Assembly (NCBI GenBank): GCA_032622095.1
Contig: CP136066.1
Span: 207,850,978 to 207,914,977 of the forward strand
Length of the DNA stretch: 64,000 nucleotides
Source: Siphonodentalium dalli
Lineage: Eukaryota; Mollusca; Scaphopoda; Gadilida; Siphonodentaliidae
Reading direction: 5' to 3'
A program made the translations under genes and the position numbers. The notes beneath the pieces were generated by a model. The model was not told the origin of the DNA. It made no database searches and saw only the letters and a program-made list of their open reading frames with translations. Below, in pieces: positions 20,490-31,889 of the stretch (position 1 is its first letter; each line of letters starts with the position of its first letter).

Positions 20490-21288
20490 AATACAAAAAC
20501 CTTAACTCGTTGTAGCAACTCTATAAAAACCAGCAGTATGTTTCCTCTTTTGAGAAATTCAAAGGTAGGTAAGACTTCTATACAAATTTGATTACTTTGG
20601 AATTTTCCCCCAAACCCCAAACCAAATGGAAAATTCAAATTGCGGAGTCAGAAAAGACAGAACAACATTTTACTGCAGATCTTTCTCCACAATGCCTGAC
20701 ACAAAGCTTCAGTGGTTACAGTTTAGGATTAACTCAAGGATATTGTCAACAAATGTATTTCTTATAACATTAAAGGAAAACATGATGACCAGTGTTAATA
20801 GATGCAGAAAGGAAAACATTGTGCATATATTCTGGGACTGCACATACGTATAACAAATTCTAGATGAGCTTAACGTATGGTCAACCACAATAATCTCAAA
20901 ACATCAAAACGAATACTTATTTTATGATCCCCACCCACAGAAGGCATACGACAAACTTGTTTTGGCTCCTTGTCAAACAATACCTCTACTAAATTCTACC
21001 CAGACACACTCTCCAGTCTCCATCAATGTTTTTGTAGCAGCCCTCAAATACAGGTATCAATGAGAAAATGCAATGCTCGCTGTAATATTAAGATTTCAGA
21101 ATTATACCCAACCCATCGGCTAAGGTCAAAGTTCTGGAGAGTGACTTCGAGATCAGCTGCAGCTTTGGTTATAGTCGATATCAGAAATAAGTCTGCGCAT
21201 GTCTATTTCCGAGGTATATCGAATGATGATAACCGCAGCTGTAGCCGCAACGAATGCCACTTTCAGTATCCAATACAAACAATATGTA
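20490..21288 (+). pseudogene. LINE reverse transcriptase 3' fragment
   Basis: Conceptual reading gives the familiar LINE ORF2 C-terminal segment: DTKLQWLQFRINSRILSTN, then a degenerate Cys/His stretch ending VHIFWDCTYV, then SINVFVAALKYRYQ. Frameshifts and stops interrupt it. It lies immediately left of the DIRS element in PPIP5K intron e-f. It is non-functional; family (CR1/L2-like) uncertain. Confidence 0.7.
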
Positions 21289-21570
21289 ATCTCCTTCGAA
21301 GGCATCTTGGACACTGAACTAATGGTTATACCCCTTCTTGCTTCACCCATCGTAGAAGAGTTTAAGCGGAAAACTATACACAATTTTTTTTCCTTAAATC
21401 TGCTCCATACCCTTAGGTATCAAAATGGTAAGAAATACCTAAGGTACGTATATTCGCGCACCGGAAATGCTATTGAGTAAATTGAGTTATGTCCCATTGA
21501 CTTCCTGACCACGTGATCATCATTTTATCAAAAGGACTTTGAGGTTTGTATTCTCTCTCTTTCTTCTTCT
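21289..21570 (+). repeat. DIRS left inverted terminal repeat
   Basis: Complementary to 26617-26892 over ~280 bp, including cttcttgcttcacccatcgt and ccacgtgatcatcatttta. A ~20-bp indel near 21395 separates the two arms. Confidence 0.9.
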
Positions 21571-21672
21571 ACGCTTCGCGAGATAAGACATCGTTTAACT
21601 GCTAATATATTCCATTAATTCAGCATTTAAATACGACAATTCAATATTATTATTCACTTTAGTTAGTTAATA

Positions 21673-23773
21673 ATGACGAGAAGTTGTATTGTTTGCGGGT
21701 TTGAAAAACCCGACTTTGATGAACACGCACCGTGCGTGGTTTGCGTTGGGTGTGAGATGGATGCTACATGTAAACTCTGTAAAAGCTGGTTGCCTTCCTT
21801 TTGGACGAAGGTAGCTTACCTAGTCACTAGAAGGAAGGCCACCCACTCTTTTCCCTCTGCTGTGGTGCCTTCCTCTGCATCCTCCAATTACTTGGAGACT
21901 CCGCTGGAGTTGGTTGGTGGACATGCCTCCTCCCTCAGGGTCGCGGCGTCCATAGTCCCCGCAGGGAAGGGCAGCGATGGTGGTCCAAGTGCAGCTGCCC
22001 TCGGTCCTGCCTCCGGTTCCGCCGGGTTCGCACCATCGCTGCACCAGCCGGCCACTTGCTACAGCTACCACATCAGTGGTCCGTTATGCTCGCAAGCCCC
22101 GGTGCCCTCGGCACATTGCCTGCCCACGCAGTTCAATGTATCACCTGCCACCGCCTCCAGTCCAGGGGCTCGACCGCCCGGGCGTTGACCTGTCCTCCAT
22201 TCGTCTGGTCTTTTCCGGCTTCTGTCCCTCCAGGTTTTGGGGCGGGCCAGTATCCCGGCTATTCTCCTGCATTTGCGCCACCTCCCCCGATGTGGCCTTG
22301 GCCTTATGGTTCCTGGCCTTCTTCGGCTCCCCAGCCAGAACCAGTACAGGCTTCTAACTTAAATCCCGAGGCACCGGAATTCGCTCTTCGTTCTAGCAGG
22401 CTGCCTAGCCGGGATGCTTGCCCTCCTCATGCTCCATCGCCTCGACGGACGACGCCCAATAGAGACGAGGACGTGCTGTCTATACACCCCCTGGATTCCG
22501 AGGCTTTCGATGCTGACCCGGGTTCCCCTTGCTCGTCCGAGAGTCCTTCACAAGGGGGGTCACTCTCGGATGGGTCGTCTATTGCCGGTCCTTTGACCCG
22601 CGACTATAGGGAGTCACTGGCCCTCATCTATAAACTGTTGCCAACAGATTTGTGTCCGCCTCCTCCACCCCCGACTCGCCAAGGCGTCTCGTCAAGCATT
22701 GACATCCTCACTGACGTTCCTCCGGAGCCTGTGACTCAGCTGAAGTTGCCACAGTCCCTTCAGATTAAAGCATGGAATGATCATTACAATGCAGCTGTGG
22801 TGGACACTTTTTCAGGTCCCCGCGGGGATCTATGCAGACGGGCTTACTGTTGCCTCCTTCAGAGAGATTACTGGGCTATTCTGGCCGCACCTACGATACA
22901 ACCCTCAGCCCGGTTGATCTGGACCATGGTCCGTTACTGGAGCGCGACGCGCCCAGTATCGGGGCTTCAGACCCTAGCTCCATATTTTTCTCCCGAGCTC
23001 AATTCGAGGCTGTTCAAAGGCTACACAGGAAGACCTTAAAAGTCCTCTCGTTTGCCGACTTAACTACTTCGGCGCTGTATATGGCGGATCGGCAGGCTAG
23101 CCCTTCATCCTCCACAGATGTCGCGGATCTCACAAAGATCCTGTCTCGCAGCATCGGACATGCCATGTCCACCGTGACCGCCCTTTCCACCAATTTTGAC
23201 CTATTATTACACCAGACCTCCCTCAGGGGCACATCGCTGGCGTCTCATCATAGAGATTATCTCATGGGTCAACCACTAGGTGGTCCTGCCGTATTCAATA
23301 ATAAGGTTGCCGAGACTAGAGACATGATGACCCAAGAGGCTCCCCTGCATAAGTCTCAGAACACGTCCTCCAGTCGTAAGCGACCCGGGTCTAAGGTGAC
23401 TTTTCAGGCCAAGAAAAAATCTACTTTCTCTGGTCACAGCTTTCCGCTTGAGCAGTCTCCATCGGGTTCTTCCCAACCTCAATTTACCTCCGGTGATTTG
23501 ACGTCAGGCTTGCCTTTTCCGGCCACCTCTCAACCTATGCAGATCCCTCAGGCAGATCGGGAACAACAGCTCCGATCCAATGCCCAGCAGATTGTACAGA
23601 ATGTACAATCACTTGTGGATCCTTCACATCATCCTCAGGGTCGTTCTCGTCAGAGTTCGAGGCCTTCACAGTATTTTCACTCGCCGGGGGGGTCGTCGGG
23701 GTTCCCGCAATGCACGTCGCTTTTGACGTTTACAGTCCACAGCCTGTTCTTCATCCAGTCGGCGGCCGTCTAG
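21673..23773 (+). pseudogene. DIRS Gag-like ORF, frameshifted
   Basis: It starts MTRSCIVCGFEKPDF with a Cys-rich N-terminus (CVVCVGCEM, CKLC) that may bind metal. It then runs in three successive frames: 21673-22188, about 22056-22830, and 22832-23773. The middle is Pro/Ser-rich and the last part has helices (FFSRAQFEAVQRLHRKTL) as in the capsid-like portion of DIRS Gag. Two frame changes mean the copy does not encode one product. It overlaps the RT frame by about 60 bases. Confidence 0.7.
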
Positions 23774-24687
23774 CTTTATTTGCTCCCGAGTGGACTCGTC
23801 TTTTCCATCAGGATCTGTGGCTCCAGGCCACCATCAGGGAGGGATTGCAAGTCACGTTTCAGTCGTCTCCTCCCCTCACATCGAGTCCTATCCCAACAGC
23901 GGTTCCGCTAGATTGTCAGGCAGCTCGTCAGTTGGATTTAGAAATTCAGACGTTATTACACAAGCAGGCTGTGGAAATAGTTCACGACCCCTCTTCGCCG
24001 GGGTTTTACTCTCGTCTTTTTCTGGTAACAAAGGGTCCCGGAAAATTCAGACCGGTGATCGATCTGTCCCATCTGAACCAGTTCATAGATTCCCCGCACT
24101 TCACTATGGACACACCAGAGACGGTTCGCTCCTTGACCCTTCCAATGAGTTTCGGAATCAGCATAGATTTACAGGATGCGTACTTTCACATTTTGCTCCA
24201 TCCCGCCTCTCGTCGATACATCCGTTTCAGCTACAGAGGTACAGTCTACCAATTCCGGACCCTCGCTTTCGGACTAAACCTCAGTCCGTGGGCCTTCGTT
24301 CGGGTTATGGACACGGTTATGGCCCATTTCCGAACACAGTCGCAGGTGACCTCAATCGGGTACCTAGACGACCTATATTTGACTCACTTAGACCCCCTGC
24401 TCTTGGCTCAAGAGCGGGACTCGTTCCTCAGACTTCTGTTACACCTGGGGTTTCTGGTCAACTGGAAAAAATCGTCTCTGATCCCATCCCAGGATTTCAT
24501 TCACCTTGGGATGCATTTTCAAACGAATCTCAATCGGGTGCGTCTTCCTATTTTGCGCGCAGAATCTCTGCACACTCAGGCATTGTTCATGTCTGCCAAG
24601 ACGGAGGTGTCGGCCCGAAAATTTCTCAGGGGGGTGTTCTCCTTCCTTCTCACCTCACGGTGGAAGGCACCTGGGATCCTTCAATAA
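23710..24687 (+). pseudogene. DIRS reverse transcriptase domain
   Basis: 325 codons open. Motifs in order: RLFLVTKGPGKFRPVIDLSH (fingers), SIDLQDAYFHI (first catalytic Asp), FRTLAFGLNLSPWAFVRVMD, and GYLDDLYL with the YxDD pair at about residue 218. It then runs through the palm end (HLGMHF). The frame stops at 24687 before a complete thumb and RNase H start; the next domain continues in another frame. Confidence 0.9.
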
Positions 24688-25442
24688 GTTCCGAACATAT
24701 CAATACCAAAGAACTGTTGGCCGTTCTACTTTCCTTGATTCACTGGCAGGTACATCTCAGACGGAAGTCTGTTCTGATTCTCACTGACAACACCACTGTG
24801 GTGAGTTACCTTCGACATCTGGGGGGCACCCGGTCCCCTCAACTCTGCTCACTCACCCTATGGGTGTTCCATCTTTGTCTCTCTCAACAGATTCACCTGT
24901 CGGTTCGTCACATTCCGGGTCGTCTGAATGTCCTGGCCGATCGATTGTCGCGCGGGAGAGCTCCGGTGGGAACCGAATGGGCTCTCCAACCATCAGTATT
25001 TCAGGCCCTATGTGCTCAGTGGGGGTGCCCCTCTCTAGACCTATTTGCCACTCGGTTCAATCACCAGTTACCTCGCTTTGTGTCACCTTGTCCGGATCCT
25101 CTGGCGATAGGGGTGGACTCCCTATCTCTGTCGTGGTGCAATCTCTACGGGTATGCATTCCCTCCGTCAGCCATTATTCCCAGTGTCCTGGAAAATATTC
25201 GCTGCACCCCTTGCACGATCCTCATGGTTTGCCCATTGGACCCTCGTCGGTCTTGGACCAACCAGCTTCTCCACCTCCTTCAGGCCCCTCCGGTTCCTCT
25301 CCCTCTCACCTCCGACCTTCTCAGCCAAGGTCGTCCCCCCATTTATCACCCGCGACCAGACCTCCTCCGCCTACACGGCTGTCTTTTGTCCGGTCGGGCC
25401 TCCGGCGCCGCGGTTTCTCAAGATGAGTTGCTGCTCGAATAA
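24650..25442 (+). pseudogene. DIRS RNase H and methyltransferase-like domains
   Basis: In the frame ending at 25442: EGTWDPSISSEHINTKELLA (RNase H Glu), LTDNTTVVSYL (Asp), HIPGRLNVLADRLSR (final motif). These are followed by LDLFATRFNHQLPRFVSP and YAFPPSAIIPSVL, the conserved post-RNase H region of DIRS elements often described as a DAM-methyltransferase-like domain. The segment with the first RNase H Asp and the RT thumb is missing between the two frames, suggesting an internal deletion. Confidence 0.82.
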
Positions 25443-26397
25443 TTTCTTCCAGACGTCGATCCACTATCGCCCACTACCAGTGCAAGTGGTCCCTGTATGT
25501 ACAGTGGTGTTTGGATCACCATTATGACTTTAGGTCTTTTGTTTTTATTCGAGGACAAAGGTCTCTCGGTCATTACCATCAAGGGTTATCAGTCAATGTT
25601 ATCCAATACCTTCAAACATCGTGGCATTCACTGGATTGGGTCATGCCAAGCCCTTTCTGATCTCCTGGCTAGTTGTGCCCTGTCCCGGCCACGTACCAGA
25701 TTGTTGTCTCCACAGTGGAATCTCGGTCTTGTCCTCATGTTTTTACAGGGTCCTCCCTTCGAACCCCTTACTACGTGCTCGTTTGTAAATTTGACTTTAA
25801 AAACAGTATTTCTCCTTGCATTTGCTTCGGCGCGTCGGGTTAGTGAGATTCATGCCCTTTCAACATCCCCGGGTTGTCTACGAATTTCAGCCATCGAAGC
25901 TGACCTGCTTCCTCATCCTGGTTTTCTCTCCAAAACTCAGCTTCCCTCCCACTACCCCTCTCCTATTCATATTCCTGCGTTACCCAGGGGGGGATCAGTT
26001 ACTTTGTCCTCTACGGGTTCTGCGTGAATACATCAAACGAGCAGAACCGAGACGTCTCGGTAGAACGCGGCTTTTCTTACCTATGGTTCGCACTACTGGC
26101 GACATTTCCATCCGCTCTATCTCCAGATGGCTGAAAAAAGTTATAGCTCTGGCCTATGACCAAATTGATCCTCGACACCTCCGTTCGATGAACATTCGGG
26201 CTCATGAAGTACGAGCGGTTTCCGCTTCATGGGCGTTCCGGGGTTCAGTGGCTCTTAGAGACATCTTGGCTGCTGCATATTGGACACAAGGGTCTACTTT
26301 TGCTCAGTTCTATTTACGCGATTTTACACAACAGGCCGACAACCTGTTTCGTTTGGGTCCTCTCGTTGCTGCACAGCAGGTGGTTTCACAGGCCTAG
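25443..26397 (+). pseudogene. DIRS tyrosine recombinase, one frameshift
   Basis: Catalytic-domain signatures are in two frames: FLLAFASARRVSEIHAL (first catalytic Arg box) in the frame ending 26027, and RAHEVRAVSASWAFRG (H-x-x-R box) followed by FAQFYLRDFTQ (candidate Tyr) in the frame ending 26397. The frame changes near a run of seven G at ~25987-25993. The enzyme would insert circular cDNA without target duplication. Confidence 0.87.
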
Positions 26398-26446
26398 CCT
26401 GATTCTGTCTCGTGGCCTCCTCCTCTTCAAAGATTCTAATTATAAC

Positions 26447-26545
26447 CATTAGTTCAGTGTCCAAGATGCCTTCGAAGGAGATATAATATTTTCTTACCCA
26501 AAATATGTATCTCCTAGACGAGGCATCTTTGGACACTGAAGGGGA
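26447..26545 (+). repeat. DIRS internal complementary region
   Basis: It contains gatgccttcgaaggagat (complement of the left outer end) followed by ttcttacccaaaatatg and tatctcctagacgaggc (complement of the right outer end). This is the region that in DIRS templates completion of the element ends. The junction between the two parts defines the element limits at 21289 and 26892. Confidence 0.9.
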
Positions 26546-26616
26546 AGGGCCCTCCCTGTTGGGGACCAACATCCCACCCCGCGCACTCGGTCAAATGCAT
26601 CGAATAATCAGAGGGC

Positions 26617-26892
26617 GAAGAAAGAGAGAGAATACAAACCTCAAAGTCCTTTTGATAAAATGATGATCACGTGGTCAGGAAGTCAATGGGACATAACTCA
26701 ATTTACTCAATAGCATTTCCGGTGCGCGAATATACGTACCTTAGGTATTTCGTACCATTTTCGTACAAATTTGTGTATAGTTTTCCGCTTAAACTCTTCT
26801 ACGATGGGTGAAGCAAGAAGGGGTATAACCATTAGTTCAGTGTCCAAGATGCCTCGTCTAGGAGATACATATTTTGGGTAAGAAAATATTAT
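26617..26892 (+). repeat. DIRS right inverted terminal repeat
   Basis: Complement of 21289-21570. It ends cgtctaggagatacatattt then tgggtaagaaaatattat, an outer tail absent from the left repeat, as is usual for DIRS. Confidence 0.9.
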
Positions 26893-27866
26893 TTCTCTGT
26901 AATTTAATCATTGAATTAACGATAAACTCAACCTTTCCAAAATTGTTTCATGAAATTAGATAAGTGTTTTCGTAAAACAATCATTGAACCCGAAGATAAC
27001 AATCTATCAACCAAATTTACTTTTTGCATTCATTCAATCATACTACTGTAGTACTGGTACTACTAGTCATATTGTCCACCAATACAAATTTTAAAATTGG
27101 GAAAGAATTTGTTTTACATTTACGACTATTCTTTCCATATGAGGATAAGAGACTCATAAATTCCAAATATTAAAATACCTCTTAATCGATTAGTCTACTT
27201 TGGTGGACTAACTCAATCAATGTCCGCAATTTTGATTCATATCCAGGTTATCGTTAACTTTGAGGTCCCTTCTCCAGATGCAGCTTTGCAGCCGATCTCG
27301 AAAATCACCCAGGGTAGCATCCGTTTGTAAACAGTCGACAATCCGAGCAGATTTTTGTCAAAATTATGTAGTTATTTTGAGTGCATGTATTGTTTTTAGA
27401 ATGCAAAAGAAATGTAAATGATAGATACAATCCATATACTTTGTGAAACCTACTTAACATATGTATTCAGGGTGACTTTTTAATTAGTTTTTGAAGTTGT
27501 CACACCTGCGATTCGGCATGGCATTGTTTTTTATTTTGCGAATTCCCCGGAGCTGGAGCCATAAACAGAAAGATTATTAAATTATAGACATATTTTGTTC
27601 TTATACCAATCATAAATGTTGCGTAAGGGGTATGTTATTGTCAAGTTCGTACGCTGTGTTATGTAAACAAAAGTCTCAATCTGTAACAGAATTTGGCTTT
27701 TGTTTTACAAAACACTTCATACGAACTTGACAATAACATACTATTTACGCAATATTTATGATTGGTACAAGCACAAAGTTTGTCTATATTTTAATATTCT
27801 CTCTGTTTATGGCAGTTTTAACAGATGTGACTATTTTAACAGCATTATCATAGGCCTCCCATGCCT
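26893..27866. other. Intron stretch with a degenerate TTAA foldback (AGGCACGG family)
   Basis: 26893-27480 has nothing recognised. 27550-27866 contains complementary arms (cataaacagaaag ... ctctgtttatggc) and a right end atgcct followed by TTAA (27867-27870), related to 40396-40889. Its left end is unclear. Confidence 0.5.
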
Positions 27867-27990
27867 TTAAGAAATAAGCGACATGAGCAAAAAAACACCA
27901 ACAAAGTCTCAAGCCTCATTCAAAAACAACGGTTAGGTTAAAAAATCTCACCCTTTGAGCATCATGGACTGCATTTCATTTATCTTACAG

Positions 27991-28098
27991 GACGAGGGTG
28001 ATGAACAATGGAAACGATCCATGGATTATCTCGGTGCTACGGCTGAACTTAACTACATGTCACAAATTGTTATAATGATGTACGAAGACCCAAGCAAG
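27991..28098 (+). CDS. PPIP5K: PPIP5K exon f (phosphatase-like domain)
   Basis: The acceptor is atcttacag and the donor AAG|gttagt. The 36 codons read DEGDEQWKRSMDYLGATAEL then NYMSQIVIMMYEDPSK, matching '[33 protein letters not shown]' apart from a few residues (family knowledge). The exon is in phase 0 at both ends. Confidence 0.95.
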
Positions 28099-28226
28099 GT
28101 TAGTTTTATAGAAGCAAGATAATCAATATTTGAGAAAGTTTTACACTGAGAATTGTCGACAGTGTCAAGTCTAAATGGGTGACAAGAAAGGAATTATGGT
28201 TGTCGCCTAGAGATGTGTCGTGTTAA

Positions 28227-29577
28227 CCCTTTCTATACAAAATACTCATTGACGAGTAGTTATCCATTAGGAAATGTTCAGATAATAAGTTTAACCCTTT
28301 CTATACTAAAGCATCATTGATGAGTAGTTATACCATAGGACATGTTCAGATAATAAGTTTAACCCTTCTATACTAAAGCATCATTGATGAGTAGTTATCC
28401 ATTAGGAAATGTTCAAATAATAAGTTTAACCCTTTCTATACTAAAGCATCATTGACGAGTAGTTATCCATTAGGAAACGTTCAGATAATAAGTTTAACCC
28501 TTTCTATACTAAAGCATCATTGATGAGTAGTTATCCATTAGGAAATGTTCAGATAATAAGTTTAACCCTTTCTATACTAAAGCATCATTGATGAGTAGTT
28601 ATCTATTAGGTCTGAGTAGTTATCCATTAGGAAATGTTCAGATAATAAGTTTAACCCTTTCTATACTAAAGCATCATTGATGAGTAGTTATCCATTAGGA
28701 AATGTTCAGATAATAAGTTTAACCCTTTCTATACTAAAGCATCATTGACAAGTAGTTATCCATTAGGAAATGTTCAGATAATAAGTTTAACCCTTTCTAT
28801 ACTAAAGCATCATTGATGAGTAGTTATCCATTAGGAAATGTTCAGATAATAAGTTTAACCCTTTCTATACTAAAGCATCATTGATGAGTAGTTATCCATT
28901 AGGAAATGTTCAGATAATAAGTTTAACCCTTTCTATACTAAAGCATCATTGATGAGTAGTTATCCCATAGGAAATGTTCAGATAATAAGTTTAACCCTTT
29001 CTATTCTAAAGCTTCATTGATGAGTAGTTATCCATTAGGAAATGTTCAGATAATAAGTTTAATCCTTTCTATACTAAAGCATCATTGATGAGTAGTTATC
29101 CATTAGGAAATGTTCAGATAATAAGTTTAACCCTTTCTATACTAAAGCATCATTGATGAGTAGTTATCCCATAGGAAATGTTCAGATAATAAGTTTAACC
29201 CTTTCTATACTAAAGCATCATTGATGAGTAGTTATCCCATAGGAAATGTTCAGATAATAAGTTTAACCCTTTCTATACTAAACCATCATTGATGAGTAGT
29301 TATCCCATAGGAACTGTTTAGATAATAAGTTTAACCCTTTCTATACTAAATACTCATTGACGAGTAGTTATCCATTAGGAAATGTTCAGATAATAAGTTC
29401 AACAAACGACCATGAACTTATTATCTGAACATTTCCCTCCAATAAACAGGACTCATTCTGTACTTATAGTGTCTGTTGTCTGCTTATATTACCTGAACAT
29501 CACTCCAAATCAATAATAGACCATTCCAATGTATACTATTTTAACTTGGTGGGAGAATCCATTTAGTATAGAAAGGG
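28227..29577. mobile_element. TTAA element (CCCTTTCTATAC) with a 68-bp array
   Basis: Termini CCCTTTCTATACAAAATA / ATTTAGTATAGAAAGGG; left flank TTAA (28223-28226), right flank TTAG. About 16-17 near-identical 68-bp units fill 28284-29400. Each unit begins with the element's own terminus (aaccctttctatactaaagc), so the left end itself was amplified. It lies 128 bp downstream of PPIP5K exon f. Confidence 0.82.
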
Positions 29578-29704
29578 TTAGTTATCTGTGACGTCTACTT
29601 AGTTTTACTTGAGTAAGAATGTGAATACCATGATTATTCTGTCTTTCCAAATTGATAAAATGTTGTTTAAAGTGGAATCCAGAATGATAAATCCTATTAT
29701 TGTT

Positions 29705-29818
29705 CAGTTATGCCCTAAATAATCGACTCCTTAACCACAGCAGAATTATGGGTAATTTTTCAGGATTTAGTTGGAAATATGGCTTGTTGCCATTAGTCGA
29801 TTATTTAGTGCATTACTG
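29705..29818. mobile_element. CAGTAATGCCC-type MITE, one arm mostly deleted
   Basis: CAGTTATGCCC / GTGCATTACTG termini, TA on the right. The left arm is complete (aatcgactccttaaccacag) and the right arm is reduced to ~25 bp. Confidence 0.65.
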
Positions 29819-29819
29819 T

Positions 29820-31293
29820 ACACCCATTCTTCTTTTTTTTTTAGCAAAATACATAAGATTTCAAAATGTTCAATACAAAAATCTGTATTGTCCTTTAACA
29901 ATACAAATCGATTACGCTGAAACGTTCGTGTTCAGATAGTATTTTAGAAGTAACTGAAATGGTTTAAGGTATGCAAGTATGGTAGTTCTGTCTAAGAACT
30001 GTCCATAGATGAAACAGCATATTATAGACGTTGCAAAGTGAACAGAATTTTAAAGTTTACTTGTAATTAGCAATTACCAAATTAATGCATTATGGAGCAT
30101 CTTTCATATCAGGCTTTCGTAATACACGGCTTTTGCTCTCAGTATTAAGCATTCTTATAGTGCATATATGTTACCGGTAAATACTGGAATTAATCAGTGG
30201 TTATATTCATCATTCATTGTTGATGAAGTTATCTATGCATTTATTGATTTTGGATTGTTTATATGCAAAACCCGTTTTTTTGTGGATTACTTATATCAAA
30301 ATACAGCTCAAGTTCGAATTTGAATAAAACCCCAAAAGTTGGTGTCCGGATGATAACTTTAGTAGAGTTAATCAGATATTAACCAAATTTGGTATGTGTC
30401 TTTCTTCCAGCAAAACACAGGTCAAGTTCGAATTCGGGTTCCACCCGCCAATTTTCACCAGAGTTATGTCCCTTTTTGACTTACAATTTTTGCCAAATTG
30501 AGGTTTCCAGATGATAACTTTAGTAAATGTGTACTGAATGAAATTAAATTTGGTATGTAGGTTTACTAGCACTAAAGACAGGTTTTTATGAACAAACAAC
30601 GGTCGTATCAAGTCGACGCTTAGAGGTGGCAGCCCTTTTAATTCAGATTGTTTGGCTTTGGCAATCTGCTATGGCAACCCTTTACCCGTGGCCCAGTTTG
30701 CTTCAGCAAATGGCTTCGGCATTGCCGATTGCCGTAGCCAATTATGAGGGCTGGAGGTGGACATGAGGTCTACCGACCTTTTATTATAGTTAAATTTGTA
30801 CATGGGCGAATAGTTCATTGGCATTCCGCTCGGCCAATTGTTTTAGTAGGGCTTGGTACTATCTAAGGACCCCTACCCCCTCGCTCGTTACAATGCCAAC
30901 AACGTCATTGTCATTGTCAACTTTAACAGAAAAGTTCTTCACTAAATTATGAGGTATAGTCTATATAAAGCATATGTTTGTTATATTAAATAAAACAAAT
31001 ATCAACGTAAATTTCAGTATATTACAAGCTACAATCTCCAATAGAGATAGAACACAGTTGTGTGAACATGTTAACGTTATTGCATGCGTTTGTTCTGTTG
31101 CGATGTAAAATTCAACTTACGGTTCTCGTTTTACCATTGCGTCCCTACAAACTCGTTCAATAACGTTAACCAGTTCACACACTTGTGTCATTCTATCTAT
31201 TTGTTGAACTTATTTCTATTAGGTTATTGAGTGATCATGTCAGCTCTAAGGTTGATATTTCTAATAGTTTTCCCATCATTTTTCAATTTTCAG
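29820..31293. other. PPIP5K intron f-g, no gene
   Basis: 30290-30620 contains two or three units of the 'aaatttggtatgt...caagttcgaatt' repeat class. The rest shows nothing recognisable. The last 15 bases give the acceptor of exon g. Confidence 0.4.
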
Positions 31294-31428
31294 GATATTT
31301 TATCAGATGAACGCTTCCATGTAGAGCTGCATTTCAGCCCTGGTGCTTACACATGCTGTGATAGTGCCATTAGTGGAGTAGCTTACCCCAAAACTATCGG
31401 ATACAGACCACACATCAAATCATACAAA
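31294..31428 (+). CDS. PPIP5K: PPIP5K exon g (end of phosphatase-like domain)
   Basis: The acceptor is ttttcag. The 45 codons start DILSDERFHVELHFSPGAYT and continue CCDSAISGVAYPKTIGYRPH then IKSYK, ending in phase 0 at AAA|gtgagt. 'ERFHVELHFSPGA...GYRP' is a family hallmark near the end of the phosphatase-like domain. The last 44 bases of the exon and its donor are repeated downstream with a 54-bp period. Use of the second donor at 31483 would add 18 codons without a stop; the third copy contains a stop. Confidence 0.94.
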
Positions 31429-31595
31429 GTGAGTAGCTTACCCAAAACTATCGGATACAGACAACGCATCAAATCATACAAAGTGAGTAGCTTACCCAAA
31501 ACTATCGGATACAGACCACACATCAAATCATAAAAAGTGAGTAGCTTACCCAAAACTATCAGATACAGACCACACATCAAATCATACAAGGTGAA
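31429..31595 (+). repeat. 54-bp tandem copies of exon g end plus splice donor
   Basis: Three further copies of 'gtgagtagcttacccaaaac' through 'catcaaatcatacaaa' follow the end of exon g. Donor-like aaagtgagt recurs at 31429, 31483 and 31537, with a weaker aaggtgaat at ~31590. The first extra copy is an open in-frame 18-codon extension; the second contains TAA. Confidence 0.9.
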
Positions 31596-31741
31596 TGAGT
31601 AAGCTATGGTTTTAGCCCTCCAGGTAAAATATTGGGCTAACTTTTTCAAAACTTTCATATCTACCAAACACTTAAATTGCTTATCTGATTCCCACTTGGC
31701 GTTGAGACAATCCACTAAATATTTAGTTAAAGGTCCACATA

Positions 31742-31889
31742 CAGTAATGCCCTAAATAATCGACTCCTTAATCACAGCAGAATTATGGGTAATTTTTCAG
31801 GATTTAGTCAGCCATATTTTCAACTAAATCCTGAAAAATTACCCATAATTCTGCTGTGGTTAAGGAGCCGATTATTTAGGGTATTACTG
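31742..31889. mobile_element. CAGTAATGCCC-type foldback MITE
   Basis: CAGTAATGCCCTAAATAATC / GATTATTTAGGGTATTACTG with TA flanks. The two arms meet at gccatattttcaactaaatc, so the central hairpin of longer copies is deleted. Confidence 0.8.

Larger units (their letters stand above)
21289..26892 (+). mobile_element. DIRS-type tyrosine-recombinase retrotransposon, nearly full length
   Basis: About 5.6 kb in PPIP5K intron e-f, same strand as the gene. It has the classic DIRS layout: left inverted terminal repeat, Gag-like ORF, reverse transcriptase, RNase H plus methyltransferase-like domain, tyrosine recombinase, internal complementary region, right inverted terminal repeat. Boundaries follow from the internal complementary region, which is complementary to both outer ends joined together. 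No target duplication is seen, as expected for recombinase-based insertion through a circle. ORFs are broken by several frameshifts and probably one deletion, so this copy should be immobile. GC content is clearly higher than the surroundings. Confidence 0.92.
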
